Source: Fundidesulfovibrio magnetotacticus (GTDB lineage: Bacteria > Desulfobacterota > Desulfovibrionia > Desulfovibrionales > Desulfovibrionaceae). From it: a DNA stretch of 64,000 bases. The stretch covers positions 62,001-126,000 of the forward strand of contig NZ_BLTE01000014.1 in assembly GCF_013019105.1 (NCBI RefSeq), given 5' to 3'. The translations under genes and the position numbers were made by a program. Below are positions 15,731 through 24,253 of this stretch, in pieces. The notes beneath the pieces are model-generated. The model made no database searches and had not been told where the DNA came from. It saw nothing but the letters and a program-made list of their open reading frames with translations. The first letter of the stretch is position 1. Every line of letters begins with the position of its first letter.

Positions 15731-17197
15731 ATGGACGCCGCCTTCTTCCGGTTTCTGGGGCCCGAACTCGCGGGGCTCCTGCAGGGCGTCCGCTTCGATA
15801 CCGTCTACGGCCCCGCCCCGGGGTTCTGGACTCTCGCTTTCACGCCTCCCGTCCTTCCCGGGCCGGACCCGTCGCCCGCCTGCCGTTTCCTGCTCCTGCG
15901 CGTCCACACCCGCCTGGGCCTGCTCTTCCCCTGCGACGCCAAGCCCCCCAACCCCGCCACGCCGGACGCCCGGGTGATGTGGCTGCGCAAGCGCCTCAAG
16001 GGCCGCAAGGTCCTGGGCGGTCAGGGCGACTGGCCCCGCAGGCGGCTCGCCCTGGAACTCTCCCCCGGCGAGGGCCGCTTCCTCCTCCTCTCCATGGAGG
16101 ACGACCCCGTGGTGCTGGAACGCCTGCCCGAGGGTTTCGGCGAGGCCCCGCGCTGGGACGGACCCGACCGGGCCCTGGCCGACCCCGCCTGTCCGCGCAG
16201 CCTGCGCCGCGCCCTGCTGCGCGAGGAGGCCCTGGACCGCGCCGAACTGCTGGAAGACTTCCTGGCCGGCCGCGCGAGAGGCTTCCATCTGGCGGAGGAA
16301 TCCCCTTCCAGCGAGGGGCCGCTGCCCTGGCCCGCCTCGCGCCAGTCCCTGCGCCTGCCCACGGCCCTGGCCGCCGCCGTGGCCCACGGCCGCCCCGTGT
16401 TCTTCGCGGCCCTGGCCCCGGCCGACGACGAGCCGACCCGCCTGGAGCAGCGGAAGAAGAAGCGGCTGGAACACCTGGAGCGCGACCGCAAGCGCCTGGA
16501 TTCCCTCACTGGTCGCCAGGCGTTCGGCGAGGCCGTGGCCGCCAACCTTTCCCGGCTCGACCCCCGCGCCCGGACAGGCCCCCTGACCCTGGAACATCCC
16601 GCGCTCGGCCCTCTGGAAGTGCCCATGGACCCGGGGCTCACGGTGATCGAGAACATGGAGGCCTTCTTCCGCAAGGCCGCCAAGGGGCGGCGCGGCCTGG
16701 CCCACGTGGAGCGCATGGAGGGCGAGACCCTGCGCGGCGAGCTGCCCCCCCAGCGCCCGCGCGCCCAAGGCCCGGCCCGGCCCGCGTCGGCCACGATCCC
16801 CCCGAAGGACCCGGACCTGCACCGCTTTCGATCCTCCGACGGGTTCCTCATTTTGCGCGGGCGCAACGCCAAGGCCAACCACCGGCTCCTGACTTCCCTG
16901 GCAAGCCCCTTCGACTACTGGCTCCACGCCGAGGGCGGGCCCGGCGCGCACGTGATCCTCAAACGCGACTCGCCCCACCAGGAGCCCCCCGAGGCCACGC
17001 TGCGCGAGGCGGCGGCCCTGGCGGCCCGCGCCTCCTGGCGCTCCGGCGAGGCCCACGCCGCCGTGCTGCTGGCCCGCGTGGCCGACGTGCGCGCCATCAA
17101 GGGAGCGGCGGCGGGCCGCGTGCGCGTGGACGTGGCCCGCACCCTCTTCGTGGACCCCTCGGCGTGCCGGGAGGAGACGCTGGCCGAGGGCGCTTGA
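15731..17197 (+). CDS. NFACT-family protein, RqcH/Rqc2-like
   Basis: 488 residues. It opens with an NFACT-N-like domain (MDAAFFRFLGPELAGLL), has a charged coiled-coil segment near 240-260 (RLEQRKKKRLEHLERDRKRL), and ends with the NFACT-R domain (FRSSDGFLILRGRNAKANHRLL, then FDYWLHAEG). RqcH binds stalled 50S-peptidyl-tRNA complexes and adds C-terminal alanine tails. It is shorter than typical RqcH (about 570), and the conserved Asp-Arg pair of NFACT-N seems replaced: the aligned place reads GQGDWPRRRLALEL. It may therefore be a divergent member with altered tRNA recruitment. Start at 15731 has no strong ribosome-binding site. Confidence 0.8.
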   Translation: MDAAFFRFLGPELAGLLQGVRFDTVYGPAPGFWTLAFTPPVLPGPDPSPACRFLLLRVHTRLGLLFPCDAKPPNPATPDARVMWLRKRLKGRKVLGGQGDWPRRRLALELSPGEGRFLLLSMEDDPVVLERLPEGFGEAPRWDGPDRALADPACPRSLRRALLREEALDRAELLEDFLAGRARGFHLAEESPSSEGPLPWPASRQSLRLPTALAAAVAHGRPVFFAALAPADDEPTRLEQRKKKRLEHLERDRKRLDSLTGRQAFGEAVAANLSRLDPRARTGPLTLEHPALGPLEVPMDPGLTVIENMEAFFRKAAKGRRGLAHVERMEGETLRGELPPQRPRAQGPARPASATIPPKDPDLHRFRSSDGFLILRGRNAKANHRLLTSLASPFDYWLHAEGGPGAHVILKRDSPHQEPPEATLREAAALAARASWRSGEAHAAVLLARVADVRAIKGAAAGRVRVDVARTLFVDPSACREETLAEGA

Positions 17198-17263
17198 CAA
17201 ATTTGTTCGCGGCCCACACAACGGGGTGCCTGCCTGCAATTCACAAATGAGGTAAATCGTATC

Positions 17264-18994
17264 ATGTCGCTCAAGCGGAAGCTGCAGGTTCTCTCGTTGT
17301 TCACGGTCCTGCTGGTGTCGGGGCTCTGGATTCCCGCCTGGATGGGGCTTGACGATGCGCTGCTCCTCGCCTCGGGCTCGCCACAGCTCGCGGCCAAGCT
17401 GGCCGCGTTCAAGTCGTGCGCGTTGTGGTCGGGCGTCGCGGCCACGCTCCTGGCCCTCGCGGCGGGCGCGTTCACCGGGCTCGGTCTCACCGGGCGGGTG
17501 GGGCGCGTGCTCGCCGTGATGGAACAGGCCGAAAAGGGCGACCTGAACGCCCGCTACGAGGCCCACGGAGCGGACGAGATCGACCGCATCGGCCAGGAGG
17601 TGAACACCCTCCTCGGGCGCGTGCGCGAACTCTTCGCCCAGGCCCGCGAGCACGAGGACCAGGCCGCCGAAAACGCCCGCCAGTGCCAGCTGGCCATGGA
17701 CCACGCCGCCCAGGCCCGCCAGCGCGCCGAGGCCGCACGCCGCCAGGGCATGGGCGGGGCCGCCGGCACGCTCAAGAGCGTGGTGGGCGAAATCCAGCAC
17801 GTGGCCGGCAACCTCTCCCAGGAAGTGGACAAGACCTCCGAAGGCGCGCACCGCCAGGCCGAGATGGTCTCCCAGGCCGCCCAGGCCGTGGAACAGATGG
17901 ATCAGGCCGTGCTGGAATCGGCCCGCAACGCCTCCGGGGCCGCCGAGCTGGCGGGCAAGGCGCGCGAGTGCGCCGAGCGCGGCGCGCGCGTGGTGGACGG
18001 CGTGGTGGGTTCCATCACCGGGGCCTACGAGCGCACCCTGGAGCTCAAGGGCGTGGTGGAAGACCTGGGCGGGCGCGCCAGCGCCATCGGGGCCATCATG
18101 ACCGTGATCTCCGACATCGCGGACCAGACCAACCTGCTGGCCCTCAACGCCGCCATCGAGGCCGCCCGCGCGGGCGAGGCGGGCAGGGGCTTCGCGGTGG
18201 TGGCCGACGAGGTGCGCAAGCTCGCCGAAAAGACCATGGGCGCCACCCGCGAGGTGGGCCAGGTGATCGAGGCCATCCAGTCGGGCGCGCGCGAGGCGGT
18301 GTCGGGCATGGAGAGCGCGGCCTCCGAGGTGGAGAAGGCCACCGGCCAGGCCCGCCAGTCCGGCGAGGCGCTCAAAGAGATAGTATCCTTCGTGGACGCC
18401 ACGGCGGGCCAGGTCAGCTCCATCGCGGCGGCGGCCGAACAGCAGTCCGCCGCCAGCAACCAGATCGGGCGCTCCGTGGGCGCGGTGCGCGACATTTCCG
18501 CCGACACCCTGCGCGGCATGGAGCTCTGCGAGAAGGGCCTGGACACCCTGATCGAACAGGTGGGGGAGCTTGCCAACCTCAACAGCGTGTTTACCCTGCT
18601 TGGGCAGGGAACCGTCCAAGAACTGGTGGAACGGATCGCCACCTCCGACGAACTGGCCTCCATGGACCGGGGCCGCATGGAGCAGGCCCTGCGCCAGGCT
18701 CTGGCCGCCAACCCCTTCGTGGAGCTGGCCTACATCACGGACGCCCGTGGCGTGCAGGTGGTGAACAACATCCCCCAGGCGGGTTTCGACGCCCAGTACG
18801 ACGGCACGGGGTTCGGCAAGAACTGGAGCACGCGCCCCTGGTTCAAGGGGGCCATGGCCCAGAAAGACATCTACATTTCCGAGGTCTACGTCTCCTCGGC
18901 CTCCCAGCAGCCCTGCATCACCGTGAGCCGCCCGGTGGAAAACCGGGAAGGAGCGGTGCTGGGCGTGCTGGGCCTGGACGTGAAGCTCGGCTGA
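17264..18994 (+). CDS. Methyl-accepting chemotaxis protein with C-terminal PDC/Cache-like domain
   Basis: 576 residues. Two transmembrane segments lie at about 9-28 and 60-75 with a ~30-residue loop between them; a HAMP-like segment follows ([14 protein letters not shown]). The signalling hairpin has [18 protein letters not shown] at about 285-305. After it, residues ~450-576 resemble a PDC/Cache sensor: [18 protein letters not shown], later [11 protein letters not shown], then [11 protein letters not shown] and GVLGLDVKL. That domain is normally periplasmic and N-terminal; here it must be cytoplasmic. GAGG about 11 bases before the ATG. The ligand is unknown. phoH starts 10 bases after the stop. 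Confidence 0.9.
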   Translation: MSLKRKLQVLSLFTVLLVSGLWIPAWMGLDDALLLASGSPQLAAKLAAFKSCALWSGVAATLLALAAGAFTGLGLTGRVGRVLAVMEQAEKGDLNARYEAHGADEIDRIGQEVNTLLGRVRELFAQAREHEDQAAENARQCQLAMDHAAQARQRAEAARRQGMGGAAGTLKSVVGEIQHVAGNLSQEVDKTSEGAHRQAEMVSQAAQAVEQMDQAVLESARNASGAAELAGKARECAERGARVVDGVVGSITGAYERTLELKGVVEDLGGRASAIGAIMTVISDIADQTNLLALNAAIEAARAGEAGRGFAVVADEVRKLAEKTMGATREVGQVIEAIQSGAREAVSGMESAASEVEKATGQARQSGEALKEIVSFVDATAGQVSSIAAAAEQQSAASNQIGRSVGAVRDISADTLRGMELCEKGLDTLIEQVGELANLNSVFTLLGQGTVQELVERIATSDELASMDRGRMEQALRQALAANPFVELAYITDARGVQVVNNIPQAGFDAQYDGTGFGKNWSTRPWFKGAMAQKDIYISEVYVSSASQQPCITVSRPVENREGAVLGVLGLDVKLG

Positions 18995-19004
18995 CAAGGA
19001 CGCG

Positions 19005-19988
19005 ATGCCAAGACAGAGCGGCTTCGCCCGCAAGCTCGAATTCGACGACCCGGAGCTGGCCAGGGATCTCTTCGGCCCCCACAACGCCAACCTGGCCTTC
19101 GTCTCGGAAAAGACCGGCGTGCACGCCAACTCGCGCGGGGCCGTGCTTACCCTGCGCGGAGAGACCGTCGAACTCATCGACCAGGTGGCCGAGGCCATGG
19201 TGCGGCTCTACGGCATGCTCAAGAAGGGCGTGCCCGTCTACCCCCGCGACATCGAGCCCGTGCTCGGGCGCATCAGCCGCGACCCCGACGCCCCCCTGGC
19301 CAAGGTCTTCGAGGAAGACGCCTTCCTGGTGGCCCCCAAGAAGACCATCACCCCGCGAACCTTCGTCCAGCGCGAATACCTGGGCGCGATCCGCTCCAGC
19401 GACCTCACCTTCGGCATTGGCCCCGCGGGCACCGGCAAGACGTATCTGGCCGTGGCCGCCGCCGTGGGCGACCTCCTGGCGCGGCGCGTCAAACGCCTGA
19501 TCCTCACCCGTCCGGCCGTGGAGGCGGGCGAGAAGCTGGGCTTCCTCCCGGGCGACCTGGCCGAAAAGGTCAACCCCTACCTGCGCCCCCTCTACGACGC
19601 CCTCCACGACATGCTCGACTACCAGCGCGTGGCCGCCATGCTGGCCGAAGGCGTCATCGAGGTGGCCCCCCTGGCCTTCATGCGCGGGCGTACGCTCAAC
19701 GACGCCTTCATCATCCTCGACGAGGCCCAGAACACCACCCCCGAACAGATGAAGATGTTCTTGACGCGGATCGGCTTCGGGTCCAAAGCGGTGGTTACCG
19801 GGGACGTGACCCAGGTCGACCTGCCGCGCGGCGCGCCCTCGGGCCTCATCGAAGCCCGCCGCGTCCTCGCGGGCGTGCAGGGCCTTACGTTCGTCACCTT
19901 CACGGAGGAGGACGTGATCCGCCACCCCCTGGTGGGCCGGATCGTTCAAGCCTATGAACGGCATACTCAGCCGCCTGAAGAAGCCTAG
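19005..19988 (+). CDS. PhoH-family ATPase (YbeZ type)
   Basis: 327 residues. PhoH/YbeZ proteins are P-loop ATPases that act with YbeY in rRNA and ribosome quality processes. An N-terminal KH-like part precedes Walker A GPAGTGKT (139-146) and Walker B IILDEAQN; the Q-rich strand ends in VTGDVTQVDLP. Its last 35 bases overlap the start of the pgpH gene, and ybeY is the next gene after that: the common phoH-pgpH-ybeY cluster. Confidence 0.93.
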   Translation: MPRQSGFARKLEFDDPELARDLFGPHNANLAFVSEKTGVHANSRGAVLTLRGETVELIDQVAEAMVRLYGMLKKGVPVYPRDIEPVLGRISRDPDAPLAKVFEEDAFLVAPKKTITPRTFVQREYLGAIRSSDLTFGIGPAGTGKTYLAVAAAVGDLLARRVKRLILTRPAVEAGEKLGFLPGDLAEKVNPYLRPLYDALHDMLDYQRVAAMLAEGVIEVAPLAFMRGRTLNDAFIILDEAQNTTPEQMKMFLTRIGFGSKAVVTGDVTQVDLPRGAPSGLIEARRVLAGVQGLTFVTFTEEDVIRHPLVGRIVQAYERHTQPPEEA

Positions 19989-22248
19989 CTGCCAGGCCGC
20001 TTCCAAGGGCTGCGCCCCCTGCCTGCCCGGAAAACCCTGCGAGAGCCTCTCCTGGGGGTTCTATGTATTCCTGGCGGTCATCCTGGGCGCGAGCGTCCTT
20101 TCCTCCGTGCGCTTCTCCTCCCCGGTCAAGGTCTTCCTGGCCGGGGAGGTGGCCTCGCAGGACGTCACCGCCGAGCAGACCCTGCGCTACGAGGACCGCG
20201 AAGCCACCAAGCGCAAGCGCGAGCAGGTCTCCAACAACCAGCCGCCCGTCTTCGACCTGAGTCTCGATCCCTTCGAGCTGCTTTCCAAGAACGTCCTGGG
20301 CATCCTCGCCCTGGTCAAACGCAACGAGGAAGACCAGGAGAAGTTGCGTGCCTCCATCTCCGAGGACCTCAACGTCGAGATCTCCCGCGACACGTTCTCC
20401 ACTTGGCGATCGCAGGAATTCCAGGACGTCGTGACCCTCCAGGTCCTTCCCTGGCTCAGGGAGGCCTACGCCAGGGGCGTGGCGGCCAACCCCATCATGT
20501 TCGCCCCCTACAAGCAGGGGGTGCTGCTGCGCGAGCTGCCCTCCGGCATGGAGACCCTCCACCTGGAAGGCCCCGCCGTGCTCGACATGGAACGCCTCAA
20601 GGAAGAACTCGACCAGCTCCTGCGGCGGGATCTCAAGAAGAACATCCGCGTGCGCAAGGCCGTCTTCGCCCTGACCGGGCCCTATCTCGTGCCCAGCATC
20701 GTCTACAACCAGGGCCTCACCCAGGAGCGCAAACGCGAGATCGTCGAGTCCATGGAGCCCGTCTACGCCAGCATCCACCGAGGCGAGATGATCGTACGCC
20801 AGGGCGAACGCGTCACCGCCGACCAGCAGAGCAAGCTCCAGGCCCTCTACGCCCACAGGGGCAGCTTCCTCAAACCCCTGGCCATCCCCGGCACCTTCCT
20901 GCTCTCCTGCCTCTTCTTTGTGCTCCTGCACCTCTCCCACGGCAAAAAATCCGGCATCCGCGCCGTCTCCAACCGCGACTGGCTCACCCTGGCCGCCGTC
21001 ACCGCCTTTTTCGTGCTTCTGGCCAAGTTCGTGGAACTGGCGCGCATCTCCGAGGCGCACCTCCCCGTCTTCCTCAAGACCGGACAGGTGGCCTTCGGCC
21101 TGCCCGTGGCCGGAGCCGCAGGCGTGCTCGCCATGTTCCTCCCGCAGGCCCTGTGCTCCTTCGCCGTGCTCCTGCTCTCCTATCTGGTCACCAACGAGGT
21201 GGGCGGGAATCTCTATCTTTTCAGCTATTACATGCTGGGCGGGCTGGTCTACGCGAGCATCATCCGCGACTGCGAAACCCGCCAGGACGTGTTGCGCTCC
21301 ATCCTGCCCCTGGCCGCCCTCTGCGTGGTCTCCTGGCTGGGCATCGCCCTCGTCCAGGACAACGCCGGAGAGCTCACCCTGGCCGGCGGCGTCCACGCCG
21401 CCTTCAACGCCGTCTTCTCCCTGCTCCTGGTGCTGGGGTTGAGCCCCATCCTGGAGCTTGTCTTCGGCTACACCTCGCGCTTCAGGCTCATGGAACTCAT
21501 GAACCTGGAACAGCCGCTGCTCCAGGAACTCATGGTCTCGGCCCCGGGCACCTACCACCACTCCGTCATCGTGGCCAACATGGCCGAGGCCGCAGCGCGC
21601 GCCGTGGGGGCCAATGCGCTGCTGGCCAAGGTGGCCGCCCTCTATCACGACATCGGAAAACTCAAGAATCCCCAGTATTTCATCGAGAATCTCTACGGCA
21701 AGGAAAACAAGCACAACAAGCTCTCGCCCTCCATGAGCGCCCTCATCCTCATCTCCCACGTCAAGAAGGGCGTGGAACTGGCGCGCGAGCACAAGCTGGG
21801 CGACGAGATCGCAAGCCTCATCGGACAGCACCACGGCATGACCCTCATCGCCTACTTCTACCACAAGGCCCAGGAACAGGCCGAAGCCAAAGGCGAAGAA
21901 CCCGTGCGCGAGGAAGAGTTCCGCTACCCGGGACCCAAGCCCCAGTCCAAAGAGGCGGGCATCATCATGCTTGCCGACGCCATCGAGGCCTCCAGCCGCA
22001 CCCTCGTGGACCCCACCCCCAGCCGCATCCGGGGGCATATCCAGTCCATCATGCGCAAGCTCTACAACGAGGGCGAACTCGACGGCTCCGAACTGACCCT
22101 CAAGGACCTCACCCAGGCCTCCGAAACCTTCCACAAGATCCTCACCGGCATCTTCCACCACCGCATCGAATACCCCAACCTCGACAAGTCCAAAAACAAG
22201 GACAAAGAGAACGGCGACAAGAACGCCGCGCCCGAAAAAGCGGCGTAG
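19954..22248 (+). CDS. pgpH: 7TM-HD phosphodiesterase PgpH (c-di-AMP hydrolase)
   Basis: 764 residues. Order: a first transmembrane helix (~35-52), an extracytoplasmic 7TMR-HDED-type domain to about 300, a block of seven hydrophobic helices (~305-510), then a cytoplasmic HD domain with LYHDIGK near 563, followed by downstream metal-ligand histidines (SHVKKGVE, GQHHGM). PgpH cleaves c-di-AMP to pApA in Gram-positive bacteria. The presence of cdaA in this same window supports the same role here. The start overlaps the end of phoH and has no clear ribosome-binding site, so translational coupling is likely. The tail is lysine-rich and low-complexity. Confidence 0.92.
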   Translation: MNGILSRLKKPSCQAASKGCAPCLPGKPCESLSWGFYVFLAVILGASVLSSVRFSSPVKVFLAGEVASQDVTAEQTLRYEDREATKRKREQVSNNQPPVFDLSLDPFELLSKNVLGILALVKRNEEDQEKLRASISEDLNVEISRDTFSTWRSQEFQDVVTLQVLPWLREAYARGVAANPIMFAPYKQGVLLRELPSGMETLHLEGPAVLDMERLKEELDQLLRRDLKKNIRVRKAVFALTGPYLVPSIVYNQGLTQERKREIVESMEPVYASIHRGEMIVRQGERVTADQQSKLQALYAHRGSFLKPLAIPGTFLLSCLFFVLLHLSHGKKSGIRAVSNRDWLTLAAVTAFFVLLAKFVELARISEAHLPVFLKTGQVAFGLPVAGAAGVLAMFLPQALCSFAVLLLSYLVTNEVGGNLYLFSYYMLGGLVYASIIRDCETRQDVLRSILPLAALCVVSWLGIALVQDNAGELTLAGGVHAAFNAVFSLLLVLGLSPILELVFGYTSRFRLMELMNLEQPLLQELMVSAPGTYHHSVIVANMAEAAARAVGANALLAKVAALYHDIGKLKNPQYFIENLYGKENKHNKLSPSMSALILISHVKKGVELAREHKLGDEIASLIGQHHGMTLIAYFYHKAQEQAEAKGEEPVREEEFRYPGPKPQSKEAGIIMLADAIEASSRTLVDPTPSRIRGHIQSIMRKLYNEGELDGSELTLKDLTQASETFHKILTGIFHHRIEYPNLDKSKNKDKENGDKNAAPEKAA

Positions 22249-22300
22249 TGCCGGGTTGACGCGGCAAGGGCGGGGCAGGGCGGTCAGGCCGTAGGGAAAG

Positions 22301-22362
22301 ATGCCTCCGGCGGCCAAAGGGCTACGCCCTTTGGAATCCCACCTTGCTTCGCGACGGCGGGA
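22301..22362 (+). repeat. Intergenic repeat, copy A
   Basis: Begins ATGCCTCCGGCGGCCAAAGG and continues with a GGGCTACGCCC palindrome. It is closely similar to copy B 100 bases downstream and to copy C at 58910-58980 on the other strand. Not coding in any convincing frame. Confidence 0.7.
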
Positions 22363-22400
22363 GATTCGACAGACGTGGAGCGGGTGCGCGGTCGGGGAAT

Positions 22401-22475
22401 ATGCCTCCGGCGGGCAAAGGGCTACGCCCTCTGCACTCCCTCTCCGCGTCGCGGGCTTCACCGGGAAGGACCGTG
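22401..22475 (+). repeat. Intergenic repeat, copy B
   Basis: Begins ATGCCTCCGGCGGGCAAAGG, then GGCTACGCCCTCTGCACTCCC, and ends in CGGGCTTCACCGGG. Its first 30 bases match copy A almost exactly. The whole 75 bases align with the reverse complement of 58910-58980, including CAAAGGGCT-CGCCCT, GCACTCCC and TTCACCGGG. Confidence 0.75.
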
Positions 22476-22483
22476 TTGCCTTT

Positions 22484-22509
22484 GCCGGGCCTCTGCGCAG
22501 AGGCCCGGC
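22484..22509. repeat. Perfect 26-bp palindrome upstream of ybeY
   Basis: Two 13-base arms meet without a spacer (22484-22496 and 22497-22509; the arm reads GCCGGGCCTCTGC). It ends 46 bases before the ybeY start codon. No T-run follows, so it is not a normal terminator; a dimeric protein site or a mobile-repeat end are both possible. Confidence 0.75.
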
Positions 22510-22555
22510 AACAGCCGTGGCGAGTGTGTTTCTCGCTGTGCAAAGGAGACGATTC

Positions 22556-22975
22556 ATGCGTTCGACGATCTGGGTGGAGCAGGGCGCGTTCCTTGATCCA
22601 ACCCTGCCGCTCTCCCGGTCTGAGTTGACGCCGCTCATGGAGCGCCTGATGGAGGCGCTGGGTCTTTCCGGCGCTTCGGTGGAGTTGCGCTGCGTGGACG
22701 ACGCTGAGATGGCGCGGCTGAACGGGGAGTTCCTGGGGCTGCCGGGGCCCACGAACATCCTGTCGTTTCCCGCGGAGGACGCGGAGCGTCCCGACTACCT
22801 GGGCGAGCTGGCCCTGGGCGTGGACACCCTCTCGCGCGAGGCGGCGCTCTACGGGCAGGAGCCGCGCGAACACCTGGCGCGGCTCCTGGCGCACGGCCTG
22901 CTGCACCTGGCCGGGCACGAGCACGGCCAGGTGATGGACGAACTGACGGACCTGGGGGTGGCGGCCCTGCGCTAG
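22556..22975 (+). CDS. ybeY: Endoribonuclease YbeY (rRNA maturation factor)
   Basis: 139 residues. YbeY is a zinc-dependent RNase in 16S rRNA 3' maturation and ribosome quality control. The zinc site HGxLHLxGxxH is complete as H113-H117-H123 (HGLLHLAGHEH). TNILSFPAE upstream is the other conserved block. AAGGAG about 9 bases before ATG 22556 decides the start; the frame is open upstream through the repeat region but without a ribosome-binding site. Its stop overlaps that of the convergent gene by 4 bases. Confidence 0.93.
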   Translation: MRSTIWVEQGAFLDPTLPLSRSELTPLMERLMEALGLSGASVELRCVDDAEMARLNGEFLGLPGPTNILSFPAEDAERPDYLGELALGVDTLSREAALYGQEPREHLARLLAHGLLHLAGHEHGQVMDELTDLGVAALR

Positions 22976-24033
22976 GCCGCGCAGATGCCGTATGACGGTA
23001 AGAGTTCGTTGAGCACGTACAGTCTGTGGAACTGGAGCGCGTCGTGGAATAGCTTCCAGTTGGATGCCATGAATGCCGGATCGAAGCCGAGCAAGTTAGA
23101 AATGATTGTCTGTTCGTTATTGGTGCCGAGGGCAAGGAACTTCCAGGAGTTCTGGCCATCCTTTGCGTAGTTGAGGGGCACGCCGCTGATGCCGGGTACG
23201 GTTCCGAGCTTGATCATTTCCAGCCACGCTGCATGTCTTTTGTCGGCGTCTTTGTGCTGGATCTCTTTGAATTTGTTGATCAGGAACTGGCGTTCTTGCG
23301 TGGTCAGCCCCTGTGTGGCCGGTTGTTGGCCGCTGCTCCTCCATTGTTTCATGAAGCTCAGCATCTTGTCGGCCGCATCGGCAAGACGCGATGCATTGTC
23401 TATAGGGGGCTGTTTGTCCCCTTGCCAGTTGCTGTACTCCCATTCGATGTAAGGGAGGTCCGGACATGAACTGACCTGAGCGTGTCCGAGTTTTGTCGGG
23501 AGCTTGGTGGCAAGCTCATCCATCAGGTCAATGTATCCCGACGGTTTCAATACTTCCAGATCCGATGCGTCATTCACCTCGGCGTCCAGTCCGGCGAAGT
23601 TCTGGTGAGCCCAGGTGTCCGCGTAAACGTGCATGGTGATGCCGAGGCGATGGAGTGCGTGCGGTGAATCCTTGCGACGCAGACATTCGGCCAGCATGTC
23701 TTGGGCCACGGGGCTGTTCGCCAGGCAAATCAGGCGCTCTTTGAAACTCTTCCCGCAATGCTGGTCGCGCGGGACGCCGCAGTTCCCAGGCAGAAAGTGA
23801 AACGGAACCCAGGTCCTCACGTCCTTGGCCTTGTCGGCGTTGCGCAAGTCGAGGATATCGTGGGCGGAAGCCGTTCTCAGGTACATCTGCCCTTCATCGA
23901 ACCGGACGGTCCCCATGTACGTCGAGTCGTCGACGTATTGGGCCGCATAGGCGATGATTTCGGCGTCCTGATGGCCGAACCCGGCCCAGCGGGACAGGAT
24001 GTAGGTGATGGCGTGGTGGAAGTCTTTTTGCAT
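22972..24033 (-). CDS. DUF6765-like uncharacterised protein
   Basis: 353 residues with no signal peptide or membrane segment. It resembles the DUF6765 family by its N-terminus (DFHHAITYILSRWAGF) and the His/Asp-rich stretch HRLGITMHVYADTWAHQNF, reminiscent of zinc-dependent phospholipase-C/HD-like metal sites. Function is unknown. Base composition is visibly lower in G+C than every neighbour, which suggests transfer. GGGAGGG lies 7 bases before the ATG. Its 3' end overlaps ybeY by 4 bases, so no terminator separates the two. Confidence 0.75.
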   Translation of the reverse strand: MQKDFHHAITYILSRWAGFGHQDAEIIAYAAQYVDDSTYMGTVRFDEGQMYLRTASAHDILDLRNADKAKDVRTWVPFHFLPGNCGVPRDQHCGKSFKERLICLANSPVAQDMLAECLRRKDSPHALHRLGITMHVYADTWAHQNFAGLDAEVNDASDLEVLKPSGYIDLMDELATKLPTKLGHAQVSSCPDLPYIEWEYSNWQGDKQPPIDNASRLADAADKMLSFMKQWRSSGQQPATQGLTTQERQFLINKFKEIQHKDADKRHAAWLEMIKLGTVPGISGVPLNYAKDGQNSWKFLALGTNNEQTIISNLLGFDPAFMASNWKLFHDALQFHRLYVLNELLPSYGICAA

Positions 24034-24253
24034 CGCGTTGCCCTCCCTTTGTTTGTGTAATTATAAGCTTGTTCTGTGAATGTTGGAAACGTTGTTTGAA
24101 TTGATTCGATATCCAGATATCTGTCAGTCTTGGGGGCGAGCCTGCTGCGTGAGCGTCGACGCCAGGCTTGAGGGGACATCGCCTCCCTCTTTACATTGCC
24201 CGTTCCTGGGGCTAATCGGTCGCTTTTGGTCAAGCGAATCCGTGGAGGCCTCC

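Noticed and set aside
15671-19198. Open frame of 1175 codons on the minus strand opposite the RqcH-like and chemoreceptor genes
   Set aside because: Composition is typical of an antisense shadow; the plus strand has conserved NFACT-R and MCP motifs.
19900-22758. Open frame of 952 codons on the minus strand opposite pgpH
   Set aside because: Antisense shadow; pgpH has HD and membrane motifs, and the frame also crosses an intergenic repeat.
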